Under the pieces are notes generated by a model that searched no databases, was not told the origin of the DNA, and saw only the letters and a program-made list of their open reading frames with translations. A DNA stretch of 64,000 bases, taken from the NCBI RefSeq assembly GCF_008710135.1, contig NZ_VYKK01000015.1:330733-394732 (forward strand). The letters run 5' to 3'. Shown in pieces: positions 24,441 to 33,769 of the stretch; the stretch's first letter is position 1, and each line of letters opens with the position of its first letter. Both the position numbers and the translations under genes were made by a program. The DNA comes from Paenibacillus spiritus. GTDB lineage: Bacteria; Bacillota; Bacilli; Paenibacillales; Paenibacillaceae.

Positions 24441-25025
24441 CTAGACCGCCTTCAAGGAATCCAGGAGCAGACGGAGATACTTCAGACGTCCTTCCCTGTC
24501 TTCCAGCAAGTCTTGGATAGAGGGCGCCATTTCTTCGGATTCGGCAGGGTAATTCACCGAAGAAGTGAAGATGACATACTTAAAATGCAGCGCCATCTCG
24601 TCTCCGGGTGCGATTCGCCCGAGCGCCTGCTGCAGCAGCAGACCGATCTCTTCCGACAGACTCACAATGGTTGCCGAAGCTTCGTCGGAAGCGGCAGCAG
24701 TAAGGGAATGTGTGTGGATCACCATATTCCCGGGGAACCGGAGCGCATATTCCATAATTTCATTGGCCGCCAGCAGGAGCCTCTCCTCGTCTTCCAGCGT
24801 CCGGTCCTTCAGAATGTCCAGCACCGCCTGCGTGTTGCCGATGTAGAATTCCTTCACGAGCCGAAGCATTTCCTCTTTGGTCCGGAAGTAGTAATTAATC
24901 GCGCTTACGTTGACTCCGGCTTCCTTGGCAATGGCCCGGATGGAAATGTCGCATCGCTTGTTCTTCCCCATCAAATACAGCGCACGGTCCAGAATCCGCT
25001 CCTCTACGTTCTTCATCTCTCTCAT
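24441..25025 (-). CDS. TetR/AcrR-family transcriptional regulator
   Basis: A 194-residue regulator with an N-terminal helix-turn-helix: IRAIAKEAGVNVSAINYYF then RTKEEMLRLV. The C-terminal ligand domain (about 75-190) is not assignable to a ligand. ATG 25025 with AAGGAGC upstream is used; the longer frame up to 25106 would have an untypical N-terminus. It lies directly before the OYE-type gene in the same direction, and the dyad at 24399-24417 between them is the likely operator, so it probably controls that flavoenzyme. Confidence 0.87.
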   Translation of the reverse strand: MREMKNVEERILDRALYLMGKNKRCDISIRAIAKEAGVNVSAINYYFRTKEEMLRLVKEFYIGNTQAVLDILKDRTLEDEERLLLAANEIMEYALRFPGNMVIHTHSLTAAASDEASATIVSLSEEIGLLLQQALGRIAPGDEMALHFKYVIFTSSVNYPAESEEMAPSIQDLLEDREGRLKYLRLLLDSLKAV

Positions 25026-25102
25026 CTTCTGCTGCTCCTTCTCCCTGCTTTCTTCATGTCTTACATTATAGGATCCTATCCTTCCGGCCTGCAACACAGC
25101 CT

Positions 25103-25576
25103 TCACAGCTTGCGCATATACCAGGCATCGCAGGCAAAATGCTCCGACCCGGCCAGCGGGGCCGGGAGCGGACGGAAGCCGTGCTTGAGATAGAAGCGGT
25201 TCGCCGCTTCCATTGTCTGAAGCGTCTCCAGGTAGCAGGACTGGTAATGCTGCTCGGCGAACTCCAGCGCGGTCCGAAGGAGAATCGCCGCCGCACCCGT
25301 CCCTCTCGCCTCGGGAAGCAGATACATCTTCTGAAGCTCGCAGACGCCTTGCTCCGGAGAGCCGAATTCGGCGATGCCGCAGCCGCCCAGCATACGGCCG
25401 GTGCTGCTGAAGGCGACCCAGTAAGCCCGTCCCTCCGCTTCATAATAATCCGATAAGCGGTTTAAGCTCTCGTCCTGCCAGGCCAGTCCTTCCCGGTTGC
25501 CTCCGAACTCAATCAGGCACTGGCGGATAATCGTTTCGATACCGGGGTTGTCTGCCGGTGTAATCGTCCGTATCAT
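25103..25576 (-). CDS. GNAT-family N-acetyltransferase
   Basis: A 157-residue acyl-CoA-dependent acetyltransferase. The fold landmarks are the central strand with LQKMYLLPEARGTGAAAILL (the acetyl-CoA pyrophosphate loop, Arg-Gly-Thr-Gly) and the later FYLKHGFRPL strand. ATG 25576 with GGGAGGAAAA upstream; a longer frame to 25642 would run through the terminator hairpin. Substrate unknown. Confidence 0.87.
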   Translation of the reverse strand: MIRTITPADNPGIETIIRQCLIEFGGNREGLAWQDESLNRLSDYYEAEGRAYWVAFSSTGRMLGGCGIAEFGSPEQGVCELQKMYLLPEARGTGAAAILLRTALEFAEQHYQSCYLETLQTMEAANRFYLKHGFRPLPAPLAGSEHFACDAWYMRKL

Positions 25577-25593
25577 GGTATTTTCCTCCCCAT

Positions 25594-25636
25594 ATAAATA
25601 GGCGGCCGCTCCTTCTGCAAGAGAAGGAACAGCCGC
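25594..25636 (-). terminator. terminator of the amino acid ABC transporter operon
   Basis: GGCGGC with inner TCCTTCT pairs with AGAAGGA and GCCGCC (25601-25636). On the minus strand a TATTTAT tail follows. It separates the transporter operon from the GNAT gene. Confidence 0.65.
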
Positions 25637-25648
25637 CAGCATACCGCT

Positions 25649-26392
25649 CTAATCCTGCCCAATGAACGCCCGGGTCCGCTCCGTCTGCGGGCTTCCGAAG
25701 ATTTCTTCCGGGGTTCCCGATTCGGCGATTTCCCCCCGGTCCATGAAGAAGATTCGGTCCGCCACATCCCGGGCAAACGCCATTTCATGCGTCACAATCA
25801 GCATGGTCATGTTCTCCTCGGCAAGCTGCCGGATGACCCGCAGCACCTCGCCGGTCAGCTCCGGGTCCAGCGCCGAGGTCGGTTCGTCGAACAGCAGAAT
25901 CTCTGGCTGCAGCATCAGCGCTCTGGCAATGGCCACCCGCTGCTTCTGGCCGCCCGAGAGCATGGACGGGTACGAGTCTGCTTTGTCCGCCAGCCCTACC
26001 TTGGCAAGCAGCTCGAGGCTTCGCGCCCGGATAGCTTCGTCGCTGCCGCGATTCAGCGTGCGCGGAGCCAGCTCCAGATTGCCTCGGACGGTAAGGTGCG
26101 GGAACAGATTGAAATGCTGAAAGACCATTCCCATGCTTGCGGTCAGTTCCCGGATCTGATGCTTCTCCGCATAGCCGCCCTTCTCGACCAGCGGCTTGCC
26201 GTGAATCCGGATGGTTCCGCCGTTCACTTCCTCCAGATGAATCAGGCTACGCAGCATAGTGCTCTTGCCCGACCCGGAGGGCCCGATGACGGCGATAACT
26301 TCGCCCGGATTCACCTCAAAGGTAATCTCTTTCAGGACTTCCAGAGCGCCGAATGACTTTTGCAGTTGTTCCACTTCAATTATGCTTCCCAT
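25649..26392 (-). CDS. polar amino acid ABC transporter, ATP-binding protein
   Basis: A 247-residue ATPase of the GlnQ/HisP type. Walker [10 protein letters not shown] is at 37-45, the signature [15 protein letters not shown] near 145, Walker [14 protein letters not shown] follows, and the H-loop is in [10 protein letters not shown]. It is the third gene of a binding protein-permease-ATPase operon and energises uptake of a polar amino acid; the exact substrate (Gln, Glu, Cys/cystine, Arg) is open. Confidence 0.93.
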   Translation of the reverse strand: MGSIIEVEQLQKSFGALEVLKEITFEVNPGEVIAVIGPSGSGKSTMLRSLIHLEEVNGGTIRIHGKPLVEKGGYAEKHQIRELTASMGMVFQHFNLFPHLTVRGNLELAPRTLNRGSDEAIRARSLELLAKVGLADKADSYPSMLSGGQKQRVAIARALMLQPEILLFDEPTSALDPELTGEVLRVIRQLAEENMTMLIVTHEMAFARDVADRIFFMDRGEIAESGTPEEIFGSPQTERTRAFIGQD

Positions 26393-26407
26393 ACGCGGCC
26401 ATTCCTT

Positions 26408-27067
26408 CTATTCATATTTAAACCGCCGTTCGAGTCCCTTGAACAGCAGGGTCAGGACGAGGGTCATCAGCAGATAGATAACGCCTGCGACGACGAACGG
26501 CGTCACCGTGAAATCCCGGTTCACGGCGGTCTTGGCATAGTTCAGCAGCTCCGGAACCGCAACGGCGTACAGCAGCGCCGTGTCTTTGACCAGCGTGATC
26601 GACTCGTTGGCGACCGCCGGCAGCGCAACGCGGAACATCTGGGCCAGGACGACCTTGCGCAGCGTCTGCCACCGGTTCAGACCCAGCACCTGCGCCGCCT
26701 CGTATTGGCCTTTGTCGATGGAGAGCAGGCCGCCGCGGAAGATCTCCGCGAAATAGGCGCCATAGTTCAGAATGAAGCCCAGACTGGCCGCCACGAACCG
26801 GTCCAGCACCAGATGCGGGCCGATGACCGGAATCTGCGGCAGTCCGAAGCAGAAGAACAGAAGCTGGAGCAGCAGCGGCGTGCCGCGCATGACATAGATG
26901 TACGTGTGCGCGATCCAGGCCAGAGGCTTGACCGCGCTGCGGGCCATCAGGGTGACCAGCATTCCGAGCGGGATCGACAGGACGATTACGATCAGAAAGA
27001 GCAGGATCGTCGTCCGGGCGCCTTCCAGCATCGGACCGGAGATTTGGATAATATAGTCCAGATTCAT
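26408..27067 (-). CDS. polar amino acid ABC transporter, permease (HisM/GlnP type)
   Basis: A 219-residue membrane protein with five hydrophobic segments. It carries the His/Glu/Gln/Arg permease signature GARTTILLFLIVIVLSIPLG at the N-terminus and the EAA loop YEAAQVLGLNRWQTLRKVVLAQ, which docks to the ATPase. One permease gene only, so a homodimer is expected. Located 15 bp before the ATPase gene. Confidence 0.93.
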   Translation of the reverse strand: MNLDYIIQISGPMLEGARTTILLFLIVIVLSIPLGMLVTLMARSAVKPLAWIAHTYIYVMRGTPLLLQLLFFCFGLPQIPVIGPHLVLDRFVAASLGFILNYGAYFAEIFRGGLLSIDKGQYEAAQVLGLNRWQTLRKVVLAQMFRVALPAVANESITLVKDTALLYAVAVPELLNYAKTAVNRDFTVTPFVVAGVIYLLMTLVLTLLFKGLERRFKYE

Positions 27068-27103
27068 GTCTTCAACCGACTCCCAAGTCTAGCAATGTCT
27101 TCG

Positions 27104-27883
27104 TTATTTCAGTACCTTATTCTCTCCGAACCACTTCGTGGAGATTTCATCGGCGGTTCCGTCGCTGCTTAGCTCGTCCAGCGCCTTCTGCAGATCTCCG
27201 AGCAGCTCATCGTTGCCCTTCTTGATGCCGACGCCGTACTGTTCGGGAGCGAGCGACTCATCCAGCACCTTGAACGTACCCGGTTCTTTGGACATGTAGT
27301 AATCGGCTACGACCTCGTCGATAATCACCGCATCCAGACGCTTGGATTTCAGATCCGTCAGGGCCAGAACGTTGTCCGGGAACTCCGAGACCTTCCCGAC
27401 TTCGGACTTGATCGGACTGGCCTCCAGCGCGTCTGATGCCGACGAGAGGCTCTGCAGCCCGATTTCCTTGCCGGCGAGATCGGACAGCTTGGCAAGCGGC
27501 GAATCCGCCAGCACGACGGCGACCTGGCTGTTCTCCAGATAAGGCTTCGTGAAGAGCACTTTCTCCTTGCGTTCGTCCGTAATCGTATAGCCATTCCAGA
27601 TCATGTCGATTCGGCCGCTGTTAAGCTCCGACTCCTTGGCGGACCAGTCAATCGGCTGGAAGGTCACGTCACGGCCCATCTTCTCTGCTGCCGCCTTGGC
27701 ATAGTCAATATCAAAGCCGACGATGTCGTTGTTGTCGTCCCGGAAGCCCATCGGCGCGAACTTATCGTCAATGCCGATGACGAGCTTGCCCTCCCCGTTC
27801 TCCGAGCCCGAACATCCCGACAGCAGCGTCATGGCTGTAAGTCCAATAACTGCAATTAAACTCCCTATCCCTCTTCTTCTCAT
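27104..27883 (-). CDS. polar amino acid ABC transporter, substrate-binding lipoprotein
   Basis: A 259-residue family 3 solute-binding protein. The signal peptide ends in the lipobox LLSGC (Cys24), so it is lipid-anchored outside. The motif GFDIDYAKAAAEKMG and the ligand-contacting SGRIDMIWNGYTITDERK are typical of binding proteins for polar amino acids. The strong aromatic and acidic ligand pocket cannot be resolved further. First gene of the three-gene operon; its promoter lies in the 86-bp gap before the LysR gene. Confidence 0.93.
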   Translation of the reverse strand: MRRRGIGSLIAVIGLTAMTLLSGCSGSENGEGKLVIGIDDKFAPMGFRDDNNDIVGFDIDYAKAAAEKMGRDVTFQPIDWSAKESELNSGRIDMIWNGYTITDERKEKVLFTKPYLENSQVAVVLADSPLAKLSDLAGKEIGLQSLSSASDALEASPIKSEVGKVSEFPDNVLALTDLKSKRLDAVIIDEVVADYYMSKEPGTFKVLDESLAPEQYGVGIKKGNDELLGDLQKALDELSSDGTADEISTKWFGENKVLK

Positions 27884-27969
27884 CTCTCTAGGCCTCCCGC
27901 TTTAGTTCACTACCACGTTATCAGTTTATCATAATAACATAGCAGGGGAGATCCGTCGATAGAGAAGTC

Positions 27970-28872
27970 TTACTCTTCTGGGTGATTTGTCCTTCCGTTC
28001 CTGCTTCGTTCAAAATAATCGGCCACAACATCGCGGAACTTCCGGGCCGCATCGGACAAGTAACGTCCACGGTGACGCAGCAGCGCAATCTCCCGGACCA
28101 GATCTTCATTCTCGAAGCCGATATAGGCCACGGCTCTGCGGTAATCCCGGGCGGTGCCCGGTACAAAGGCTGCCCCGATTCCGGCTTCGACCAGGTCGAG
28201 AATCCGCGCCGGTTCATCCCCTTCATAGATGTACCGCGGCGTTACGCCTGCCGACCGGCACAGAGAGTCGATGAGATCGCGTGTCCCGTAGCCTTTCTTG
28301 ACCCCAACCAGCTCCTCTTCTCCAATGTCGGCAAGAGATAACGCCGAGCGACCGGCAAGACGGTGTTCCGCGGGAACCGCCAAGACAATCGGATCGGTAT
28401 GGATCAGTTCACACTGAATGTCCTCCTGCTCGAACAGCGGGGAGACCAGACAGTAGTCCGCTTCGCCCCGCCGAAGGCAGGCCGCCATCTCATCGAGAGG
28501 CATCATCTGGACATGAAAATGAATGGAGGGCTCTCTGCCCCGCAGCTCGCCAAGGATGGCCGGCAGCATGCTGGCGGTATTGACGGCAAGCTCAAGCGTG
28601 CCGCTAGCCGCCCCGCTCTGGCCGCTCAGCTCCTGCCGCCCCTGTTCCAATTCAAACAACGCCCGCTGGGCCCGTTCAAGGAAGCGCGCGCCATTGGCGT
28701 TCAGCCGGACTCTGCGCCCGATACGGTCAAAGAGAAGCACCCCGAGGTCCTCTTCCAGCCGGTGAATCGTCCTGCTGAGAGAAGACTGGGTCACGTGCAG
28801 ACGATTCGCCGCTTCGGTGACATGCCCGATTCTGGCTACTTCCACAAAATACTGAAGCTGCAGTAATTCCAT
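27970..28872 (-). CDS. LysR-family transcriptional regulator
   Basis: A 300-residue regulator. The N-terminal helix-turn-helix (about 1-60) reads MELLQLQYFVEVARIGHVTEAANRLHVTQSSLSRTIHRLE; the remainder is the two-lobed effector domain. ATG 28872 with AAGGAGGGG upstream. It is divergent from the MFS gene at 28992, the usual arrangement for a LysR protein controlling its neighbour, and is also close to the amino acid ABC operon downstream. Resembles Bacillus regulators of efflux pumps; inducer unknown. Confidence 0.92.
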   Translation of the reverse strand: MELLQLQYFVEVARIGHVTEAANRLHVTQSSLSRTIHRLEEDLGVLLFDRIGRRVRLNANGARFLERAQRALFELEQGRQELSGQSGAASGTLELAVNTASMLPAILGELRGREPSIHFHVQMMPLDEMAACLRRGEADYCLVSPLFEQEDIQCELIHTDPIVLAVPAEHRLAGRSALSLADIGEEELVGVKKGYGTRDLIDSLCRSAGVTPRYIYEGDEPARILDLVEAGIGAAFVPGTARDYRRAVAYIGFENEDLVREIALLRHRGRYLSDAARKFRDVVADYFERSRNGRTNHPEE

Positions 28873-28991
28873 TTCTGCCCCTCCTTCATTCTCCCCGATA
28901 AATGATAATATAACATATAATGCGTTGGAAGTAATCAGCAGAGGAGAGTAGCATGAAGGGTAACTTTTCATTCCATTCGAGGAGGTTGAGG

Positions 28992-30377
28992 ATGATGAAT
29001 TCAAGACAGAAATGGCTGCTGCTGGCCGTCGGACTCGGCATCATGCTGAATCCGCTGAACTCTTCCATGATCTCCGTTGCTCTGATTCGGCTTCAGCGAA
29101 CCTTTGGAATGGAATATACGTCCGCTTCCTGGATTATCTTTGCCTTCTATATCGCAAGCGCCGTTGCGCAGCCCGTTATGGGCAAGGCAAGCGACGTATG
29201 GGGCTCGAAGCGGATATTTCTGGCAGGACAGACGATGGTATTCACCGCTTCCCTGCTCGCGCCGCTGGCTCCCGGCTTCGGCTGGCTGGTCGCTCTGCGC
29301 ATCCTGCAATCTATCGGAACGAGCATGATGGCCGCAGTCGGAATGGCGTTGGTTCGCATTCATATCAGCGCCAAGTCCGGCGCAGCCTTGTCCGCACTGT
29401 CCCTCTTCCTGTCGGGCGCAGCGGCGGTGGGACCGTTCGTCGGCGGACTTCTGACCTATTGGGGAGGGTGGGAAGCCATCTTCCTCGTCAATCTGCCGCT
29501 GACGGCGGCCGGTTATCTGCTCGCCCGCAAGGTGGTCCCGGATGATGCGCCGCTTCCGGCCAATTCCAGACTGTCTGCGCTGCGCAGCCGGATACCGACA
29601 CTGGGCATTCCGGGCATGCTTCTCTTCGCATTTGGACTGACCGCCCTGCTGCTGGGCATTCTGTCCGCCAAGTCTTCGGGACATGCCGGTCCGGCTGCGA
29701 TTAGCCTGATGAGCCTGGGAGCCGTTCTGCTGATCGCCTTCGTTCGGCATGAGTACCGCTCTCCGTCGCCGTTCATCCCGCTTCGAACCTTCCATGAGAA
29801 CCCGGCTCTGTACCGGGTGAATCTGGAATACGTGCTGGTCAACCTTCTCTATTACTCGCTGTTCTTCGGCATGCCGCCCTTCTTGCAGACGGTTCGCCGC
29901 CTCAGCGAGTATCAGACGGGCCTTCTCATGCTATGCCTGGGCTTATGCTCTCTCGCAGTCGCCCCCGCGGCCGGCAAGTGGGTAGACCGTTCCGGGCCCC
30001 GTCCCGCGCTGACCGGCGCCGCCGTCCTGATGACGCTGGGTTCTCTGTTGCTGACCGCGGTCACCAGCCATTCCTCGTTTCTAGGGATAGCGGCGTCTCT
30101 GGCGGCCTTTGGAGCTGCCAACGGATTGAACAGTGTGGCGATGCAGGCCGCCCTGTTCCGAAGCGCGCCGAAGACAATCATCGGCGTCGCCTCCGGCGTC
30201 TTCAATACGTCGCGCTATCTGGGCACCATCCTGGCTTCCCTGCTGATCGGCCTGGTTATGGGCGACCGGTTCACCGCGGCGGGGCTGCGCTGGCTGGGCG
30301 GGGGACTGACTGCCGTCGCGTTCCTGCTTCTGATCTTGAGCCGGAGACACCAGCCGGAGAAGGAAGATGGACGTTAG
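28992..30377 (+). CDS. MFS drug-efflux-type transporter (DHA2-like)
   Basis: A 461-residue carrier with about 14 hydrophobic segments. Seen are LGIMLNPLNSSMISVALIRLQ in helix 1, GKASDVWGSKRIFL (the helix 2-3 loop) and GAAAVGPFVGGLLTYWGGWEAIF (antiporter motif C region). Such pumps export drugs or metabolites with proton antiport. The ATG at 28992 is preceded by GGAGGT at good distance; an in-frame ATG at 28953 also has GAGGAGAG and would add 13 residues. Divergent from the LysR gene, which likely controls it. Confidence 0.88.
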   Translation: MMNSRQKWLLLAVGLGIMLNPLNSSMISVALIRLQRTFGMEYTSASWIIFAFYIASAVAQPVMGKASDVWGSKRIFLAGQTMVFTASLLAPLAPGFGWLVALRILQSIGTSMMAAVGMALVRIHISAKSGAALSALSLFLSGAAAVGPFVGGLLTYWGGWEAIFLVNLPLTAAGYLLARKVVPDDAPLPANSRLSALRSRIPTLGIPGMLLFAFGLTALLLGILSAKSSGHAGPAAISLMSLGAVLLIAFVRHEYRSPSPFIPLRTFHENPALYRVNLEYVLVNLLYYSLFFGMPPFLQTVRRLSEYQTGLLMLCLGLCSLAVAPAAGKWVDRSGPRPALTGAAVLMTLGSLLLTAVTSHSSFLGIAASLAAFGAANGLNSVAMQAALFRSAPKTIIGVASGVFNTSRYLGTILASLLIGLVMGDRFTAAGLRWLGGGLTAVAFLLLILSRRHQPEKEDGR

Positions 30378-30385
30378 ACCGCAAA

Positions 30386-30424
30386 CGGGCTGCTATCCTT
30401 AAAGGACAGCAGCCCGCTTATTAA
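30386..30424. terminator. bidirectional terminator between convergent genes
   Basis: CGGGCTGCT pairs with AGCAGCCCG (30386-30416), with inner TCCTT/AAGGA pairs. It serves the MFS gene (+) and the ABC-2 type gene (-). Confidence 0.7.
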
Positions 30425-30460
30425 GAGTTAAGGAAGAATCCGTTGGTTACACATGCACCG

Positions 30461-31630
30461 TTACATTTGCACGGACGGCACGCCTGCCGCTTCGGCTTCC
30501 GCCGCAGGAGCCTTCTTGGCCCCGGCCGGCTTCAGACTGTGAATGACCGTATTGACGAGCAGCGCCCCGGCTGCAAGCAGCGCCAGGCCTGTGAGGTACC
30601 CGGAAGTGCCACCGCCGCCAAAGAGGGTATTGTAATCCAGATGGACGCTGTAGAACATCGGCGAAATGTAGCTCATGAATTTGAAAAAGCCCGGCATCAT
30701 TTCCTGCGGAATGGCCGCGCCGCAAGCGATGCTCTGAATCAGCACGAGCGGCATATTGATCAGCATGCCTGCTTGGCCGGCAAGGATGCAGAATATGCTC
30801 GTGAATTCAATGGCGGCGAACATCTCCAGCGAGTGCGTCAGCCAGGTCTTGATGAAGGCCTCAGCTCCGTACCCGTGAATGCCGAAGTAGATCGAGACGC
30901 CGACGAGCGGCACAATCAGCGAGAGAAGCACGTTGACGCCCTGAAGAGACAGGAAGGCTCTGCCTTTGCCGAGTTGGCCCTTCAGCTTGTTGAGCGCTCC
31001 GATGCTCATCATCGAATAAATCATGGCGCCTACATAGGAAGCCATGGACAGGAACATCGGCGCCATCAGGTTATGCATGCCTGCCGGCGGCACATGGGTC
31101 GAGATGATGTTCGGCGAAATCTTGTTCATCACGCTGTTCACCGTCTGTTCTGCCTGCTCCTTCGGCATCTGCGTCTGCTCCAGCAAGGCCGTGAAGCTCT
31201 GGGTCTGGGTCTGGGCCACAAGCTGCTTGGAGATCTGATTCACAACGTTCTGAATGCTGCTTGTAATCATCTGCGAATTGGACTGATTCACCAGGAAGTC
31301 CAGGTTGGCCTGTTCGCCTTGGGCGGTCATCTTGGCGGTAAAATCCTGCGGAATATGAATGACCAGCTGCAAATCGCGTTCATTCAGCTCCGTCTTGGCT
31401 TTCTCCAGCGACAAGCCGTCTACCAGCTTGAACGGCAAGTTCCCGCTCAGCTGCGCAGCCAATCGGGCTCCCGTCTCTTGATCCTCATTGACAATGGCAA
31501 CTTTCAGATCCGTTACATTCTTCGGGACAGCGCTGTAGCCCCACATGAAGATGCTGATCATAATGATCTGGTAGAACAGCATCATGAAGGCACCGGCCAT
31601 AATCCCCTTGTTCTTCAAAAATGATTTCAT
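30461..31630 (-). CDS. YhgE/Pip-like ABC-2 type membrane protein
   Basis: A 389-residue protein with one N-terminal transmembrane helix (about 12-32), a 150-residue extracytoplasmic region (LKVAIVNEDQETGARLA to about 185), then a block of five hydrophobic helices and an Ala-rich tail. This is the layout of YhgE/Pip and DUF3533 proteins, single-subunit relatives of ABC-2 permeases linked to drug export or phage reception. No ATPase gene is adjacent. The consensus promoter at 31685-31712 and the upstream PadR gene suggest substrate-induced expression. Confidence 0.82.
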   Translation of the reverse strand: MKSFLKNKGIMAGAFMMLFYQIIMISIFMWGYSAVPKNVTDLKVAIVNEDQETGARLAAQLSGNLPFKLVDGLSLEKAKTELNERDLQLVIHIPQDFTAKMTAQGEQANLDFLVNQSNSQMITSSIQNVVNQISKQLVAQTQTQSFTALLEQTQMPKEQAEQTVNSVMNKISPNIISTHVPPAGMHNLMAPMFLSMASYVGAMIYSMMSIGALNKLKGQLGKGRAFLSLQGVNVLLSLIVPLVGVSIYFGIHGYGAEAFIKTWLTHSLEMFAAIEFTSIFCILAGQAGMLINMPLVLIQSIACGAAIPQEMMPGFFKFMSYISPMFYSVHLDYNTLFGGGGTSGYLTGLALLAAGALLVNTVIHSLKPAGAKKAPAAEAEAAGVPSVQM

Positions 31631-31658
31631 TCTCCAACCTCCACTTTGGTATCTATAA

Positions 31659-31712
31659 TACTCTGTCTAAAGTACACTGGTTAGATTATACTCCTTAAAT
31701 TTAAGATGTCAA
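31659..31712 (-). promoter_or_regulatory. strong promoter and candidate PadR operator of the ABC-2 type gene
   Basis: On the minus strand TTGACA (31707-31712) and TATAAT (31685-31690) are perfect hexamers 16 bp apart. Directly at the predicted start lies TACT-N8-AGTA (31659-31674), a short dyad of the spacing used by PadR-type repressors. Confidence 0.7.
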
Positions 31713-31741
31713 TCGGCTTTCGTCCGAACCTTCCTCGCAGC

Positions 31742-31777
31742 AAAAAGGCCTTATCCGTCCAAATCCGGATAAGGCCT
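31742..31777 (-). terminator. rho-independent terminator of the PadR gene
   Basis: AGGCCTTATCCG pairs with CGGATAAGGCCT (31746-31777); on the minus strand TTTTTG follows. Confidence 0.85.
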
Positions 31778-31794
31778 GGCATGTAAACGCCTCC

Positions 31795-32322
31795 TCAATG
31801 CGCTTTGACAATCTTCAAAAGCTCCTGAAACGCGGTCTTCTCTCTTCGCAGCCCTTCTTCCGAATATTGGGCCAGCAGCTGAATTTCTTCCTGGCTGATC
31901 GCTTCGGGAAACAGTAGGCGATGCGTCTCGATAAATGCAATCCGCTTCTCCAGCTTCTCAATCGTGTCCTCGATCAGAATCGCCAGCCTGTCGCTGTCGG
32001 CATGCTTGAGGAAGGGAAGCACGTGCGAGAGCGATTTGAGGTCCGTGCTCTTCTTGAAGCTTTTGTATATTTCGTCCACAAGCCCTTGGCGTCCTTTATC
32101 GGTAATGGCATACATCGTCTTGTCGGGACGGTTATCGGTGTGAACGACTTCAATCGGGCTTACATAGCCTTTCTTGACCAGGGAAGCAAAGCTGTAATAC
32201 AGGGCGCCGTCCGTAATGCTGACCACCTGATCCAGATTGTAGCGAAGCATCAGCTTCTTGATCTCATAGGGATGGCTGCTCTTGTCCCAAAGCATGCCCA
32301 GCACGGCAATCTGAAGAGACAT
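31795..32322 (-). CDS. PadR-family transcriptional regulator
   Basis: A 175-residue PadR protein with C-terminal Vir_act_alpha_C-type helices. The winged helix spans about 1-85: AVLGMLWDKSSHPYEIKKLM and the wing region with TMYAITDKGRQGL. The rest is a coiled helical dimerisation part. GGAGATAC precedes the ATG. PadR regulators commonly repress adjacent transporter genes and are released by drugs or phenolics; the neighbouring ABC-2 type gene is the likely target. Confidence 0.92.
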   Translation of the reverse strand: MSLQIAVLGMLWDKSSHPYEIKKLMLRYNLDQVVSITDGALYYSFASLVKKGYVSPIEVVHTDNRPDKTMYAITDKGRQGLVDEIYKSFKKSTDLKSLSHVLPFLKHADSDRLAILIEDTIEKLEKRIAFIETHRLLFPEAISQEEIQLLAQYSEEGLRREKTAFQELLKIVKAH

Positions 32323-32391
32323 ATTTGTATCTCCTTGGTTGTTATTTCGGGGCCTGAACCTCTACCTAACGTAACATAAAGGGGGATAAAT

Positions 32392-32428
32392 GAAAAGGCT
32401 GCCTCTTCCATGTCGAAAGAAGCAGCCT
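32392..32428 (-). terminator. terminator of the HesB-like gene
   Basis: AGGCTGC...TCTT pairs with AAGA...GCAGCCT (32396-32428) with mismatches; the minus-strand tail is TTTTCA. Confidence 0.6.
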
Positions 32429-32457
32429 GTCCCGATGGGCAGTGAGTAACAGCGGCC

Positions 32458-32778
32458 CTAAGGCCGCAAGTCTTTCACCCGGATATTCACGCCGAACCAG
32501 GTTCCGTCGCTGGACAGCGAATAGGACGGATAGTCCGGATCGGCCCGCAGACGCATCTCTTCGTCGAATTGGCTCTCCTGCTGCCGGTCCACGACGAAGG
32601 CCAACGGCTCCTCCTGAATCCGGATATCGGTCGGATACGGCTCTTCCACGATCTGAATAACCAGCACGCCGTTGCAGCCGCAATCCTCCGTATCGTAATA
32701 CAGCTTGAATATCCCCGGTCGTCCTTTCAGGCTGTGTCGGAGACGCTCTTCGGTCAAGGTATCCAGCTCAATGCGCAT
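32458..32778 (-). CDS. HesB/IscA-like iron-sulfur biosynthesis family protein
   Basis: A 106-residue protein of the HesB-like fold, nearest to Bacillus YqkB-type proteins. Only the EDCGCNG cysteine pair (about 38-40) is present; the C-terminal CGCG motif of true A-type carriers is absent, so iron-sulfur delivery is not assured. ATG 32778 with GAGGGAGCG upstream replaces a longer frame. Single gene between terminator and the NHEJ operon. Confidence 0.8.
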   Translation of the reverse strand: MRIELDTLTEERLRHSLKGRPGIFKLYYDTEDCGCNGVLVIQIVEEPYPTDIRIQEEPLAFVVDRQQESQFDEEMRLRADPDYPSYSLSSDGTWFGVNIRVKDLRP

Positions 32779-32881
32779 ACGCTCTCGCTCCCTCTTCGTT
32801 CGTGTAGTGTTCACCGAGTATAGGATGAACAATTCTCTGATGCGTGTGACAGGAGTCACTCCAATTGTGACAAAAGCCTCT

Positions 32882-33769
32882 TCACGACTCCGAAGCCGCG
32901 CCGATGAATTTCAGGATGGCGTCCAGGTTCTGGCGCGGCGCCCCGGCCAGAAGATCGCCCTTCTCCGCAAGCCGCGCTCCGATGCTGCCCAGATGGAAGG
33001 CGCGCGGATCTGCGCCGCCCCGCACTTCCTCCCAGGTCAGCGGCGTGCTGATCGTCGCCTCTTTCCGCCCGCGCGGCGTATACGGCGCCGCAAGGCTTTT
33101 GCCGGCAGCCTGCTGGACATAATCGACGTAATACCGTCCCTGTCTGTCCTTCAGCCGGCGCTCGGTGGTAAAGAGCTTCGGGTATTTATCCTCCAAATAG
33201 TGACCCATGAACCCTCCGAGCCGGTGCAGCTGGCCGAATGAATAGCCTTCCGTCAGCGGAATGAGAATCTGTACCCCGTCCGCCCCCGACGTCTTCGGCA
33301 CCGAAGACAGCCCCAGACCCTCCAGCGTATCGCCGATCCGCGAGACCGCCTCCATCACGCCCGCTTCGCGGCCTTCGCTGGGGTCGATATCCAGCACCCA
33401 TTCCGCGGCGTCGCTTCTTCCGATCCGGTCGAAGGAAGGGTGGAATTCCAGCGCTCCCAGATTGCCCAGCCACAGCAGGGTCGGCAGCGAATCGAGATGC
33501 ACGTACCGCACTCCGTTATATTCCGCCGTTGAGACAAACTCAGGCAGCGGGGAAGGCGCGTTCTTCTGGTAGAAGTGTTTCTCCTCCACCCCGCCGGGAT
33601 AGCGGATTGTAGTCAGATACCGGTCCCGGCAGTAGGGGATCAGATAAGGGGCAAGCTCCACCAGGGCGCGCAGATAATCCGCTTTGCGGATGCCTGCAAG
33701 GGGCCAGAGTATTTTGTCGGGATGGGTCATTTCGATGAGATGTCCTTCCACTTCCAGCGTGACGTTCAC
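32882..33769 (-). CDS. LigD polymerase-domain protein (NHEJ primase-polymerase)
   Basis: A 295-residue archaeo-eukaryotic primase-fold polymerase that fills and extends DNA ends with ribo- or deoxynucleotides in non-homologous end joining. The key motifs are VLDIDPSEG (catalytic Asp-x-Asp), KTSGADGVQILIPL and the N-terminal TIRYPGGVEEKHFYQKN. In most bacteria this is one domain of LigD; here it is a separate gene whose start overlaps the ligase gene by 4 bp (ATGA type), third in the Ku operon. Confidence 0.92.
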   Translation of the reverse strand: MNVTLEVEGHLIEMTHPDKILWPLAGIRKADYLRALVELAPYLIPYCRDRYLTTIRYPGGVEEKHFYQKNAPSPLPEFVSTAEYNGVRYVHLDSLPTLLWLGNLGALEFHPSFDRIGRSDAAEWVLDIDPSEGREAGVMEAVSRIGDTLEGLGLSSVPKTSGADGVQILIPLTEGYSFGQLHRLGGFMGHYLEDKYPKLFTTERRLKDRQGRYYVDYVQQAAGKSLAAPYTPRGRKEATISTPLTWEEVRGGADPRAFHLGSIGARLAEKGDLLAGAPRQNLDAILKFIGAASES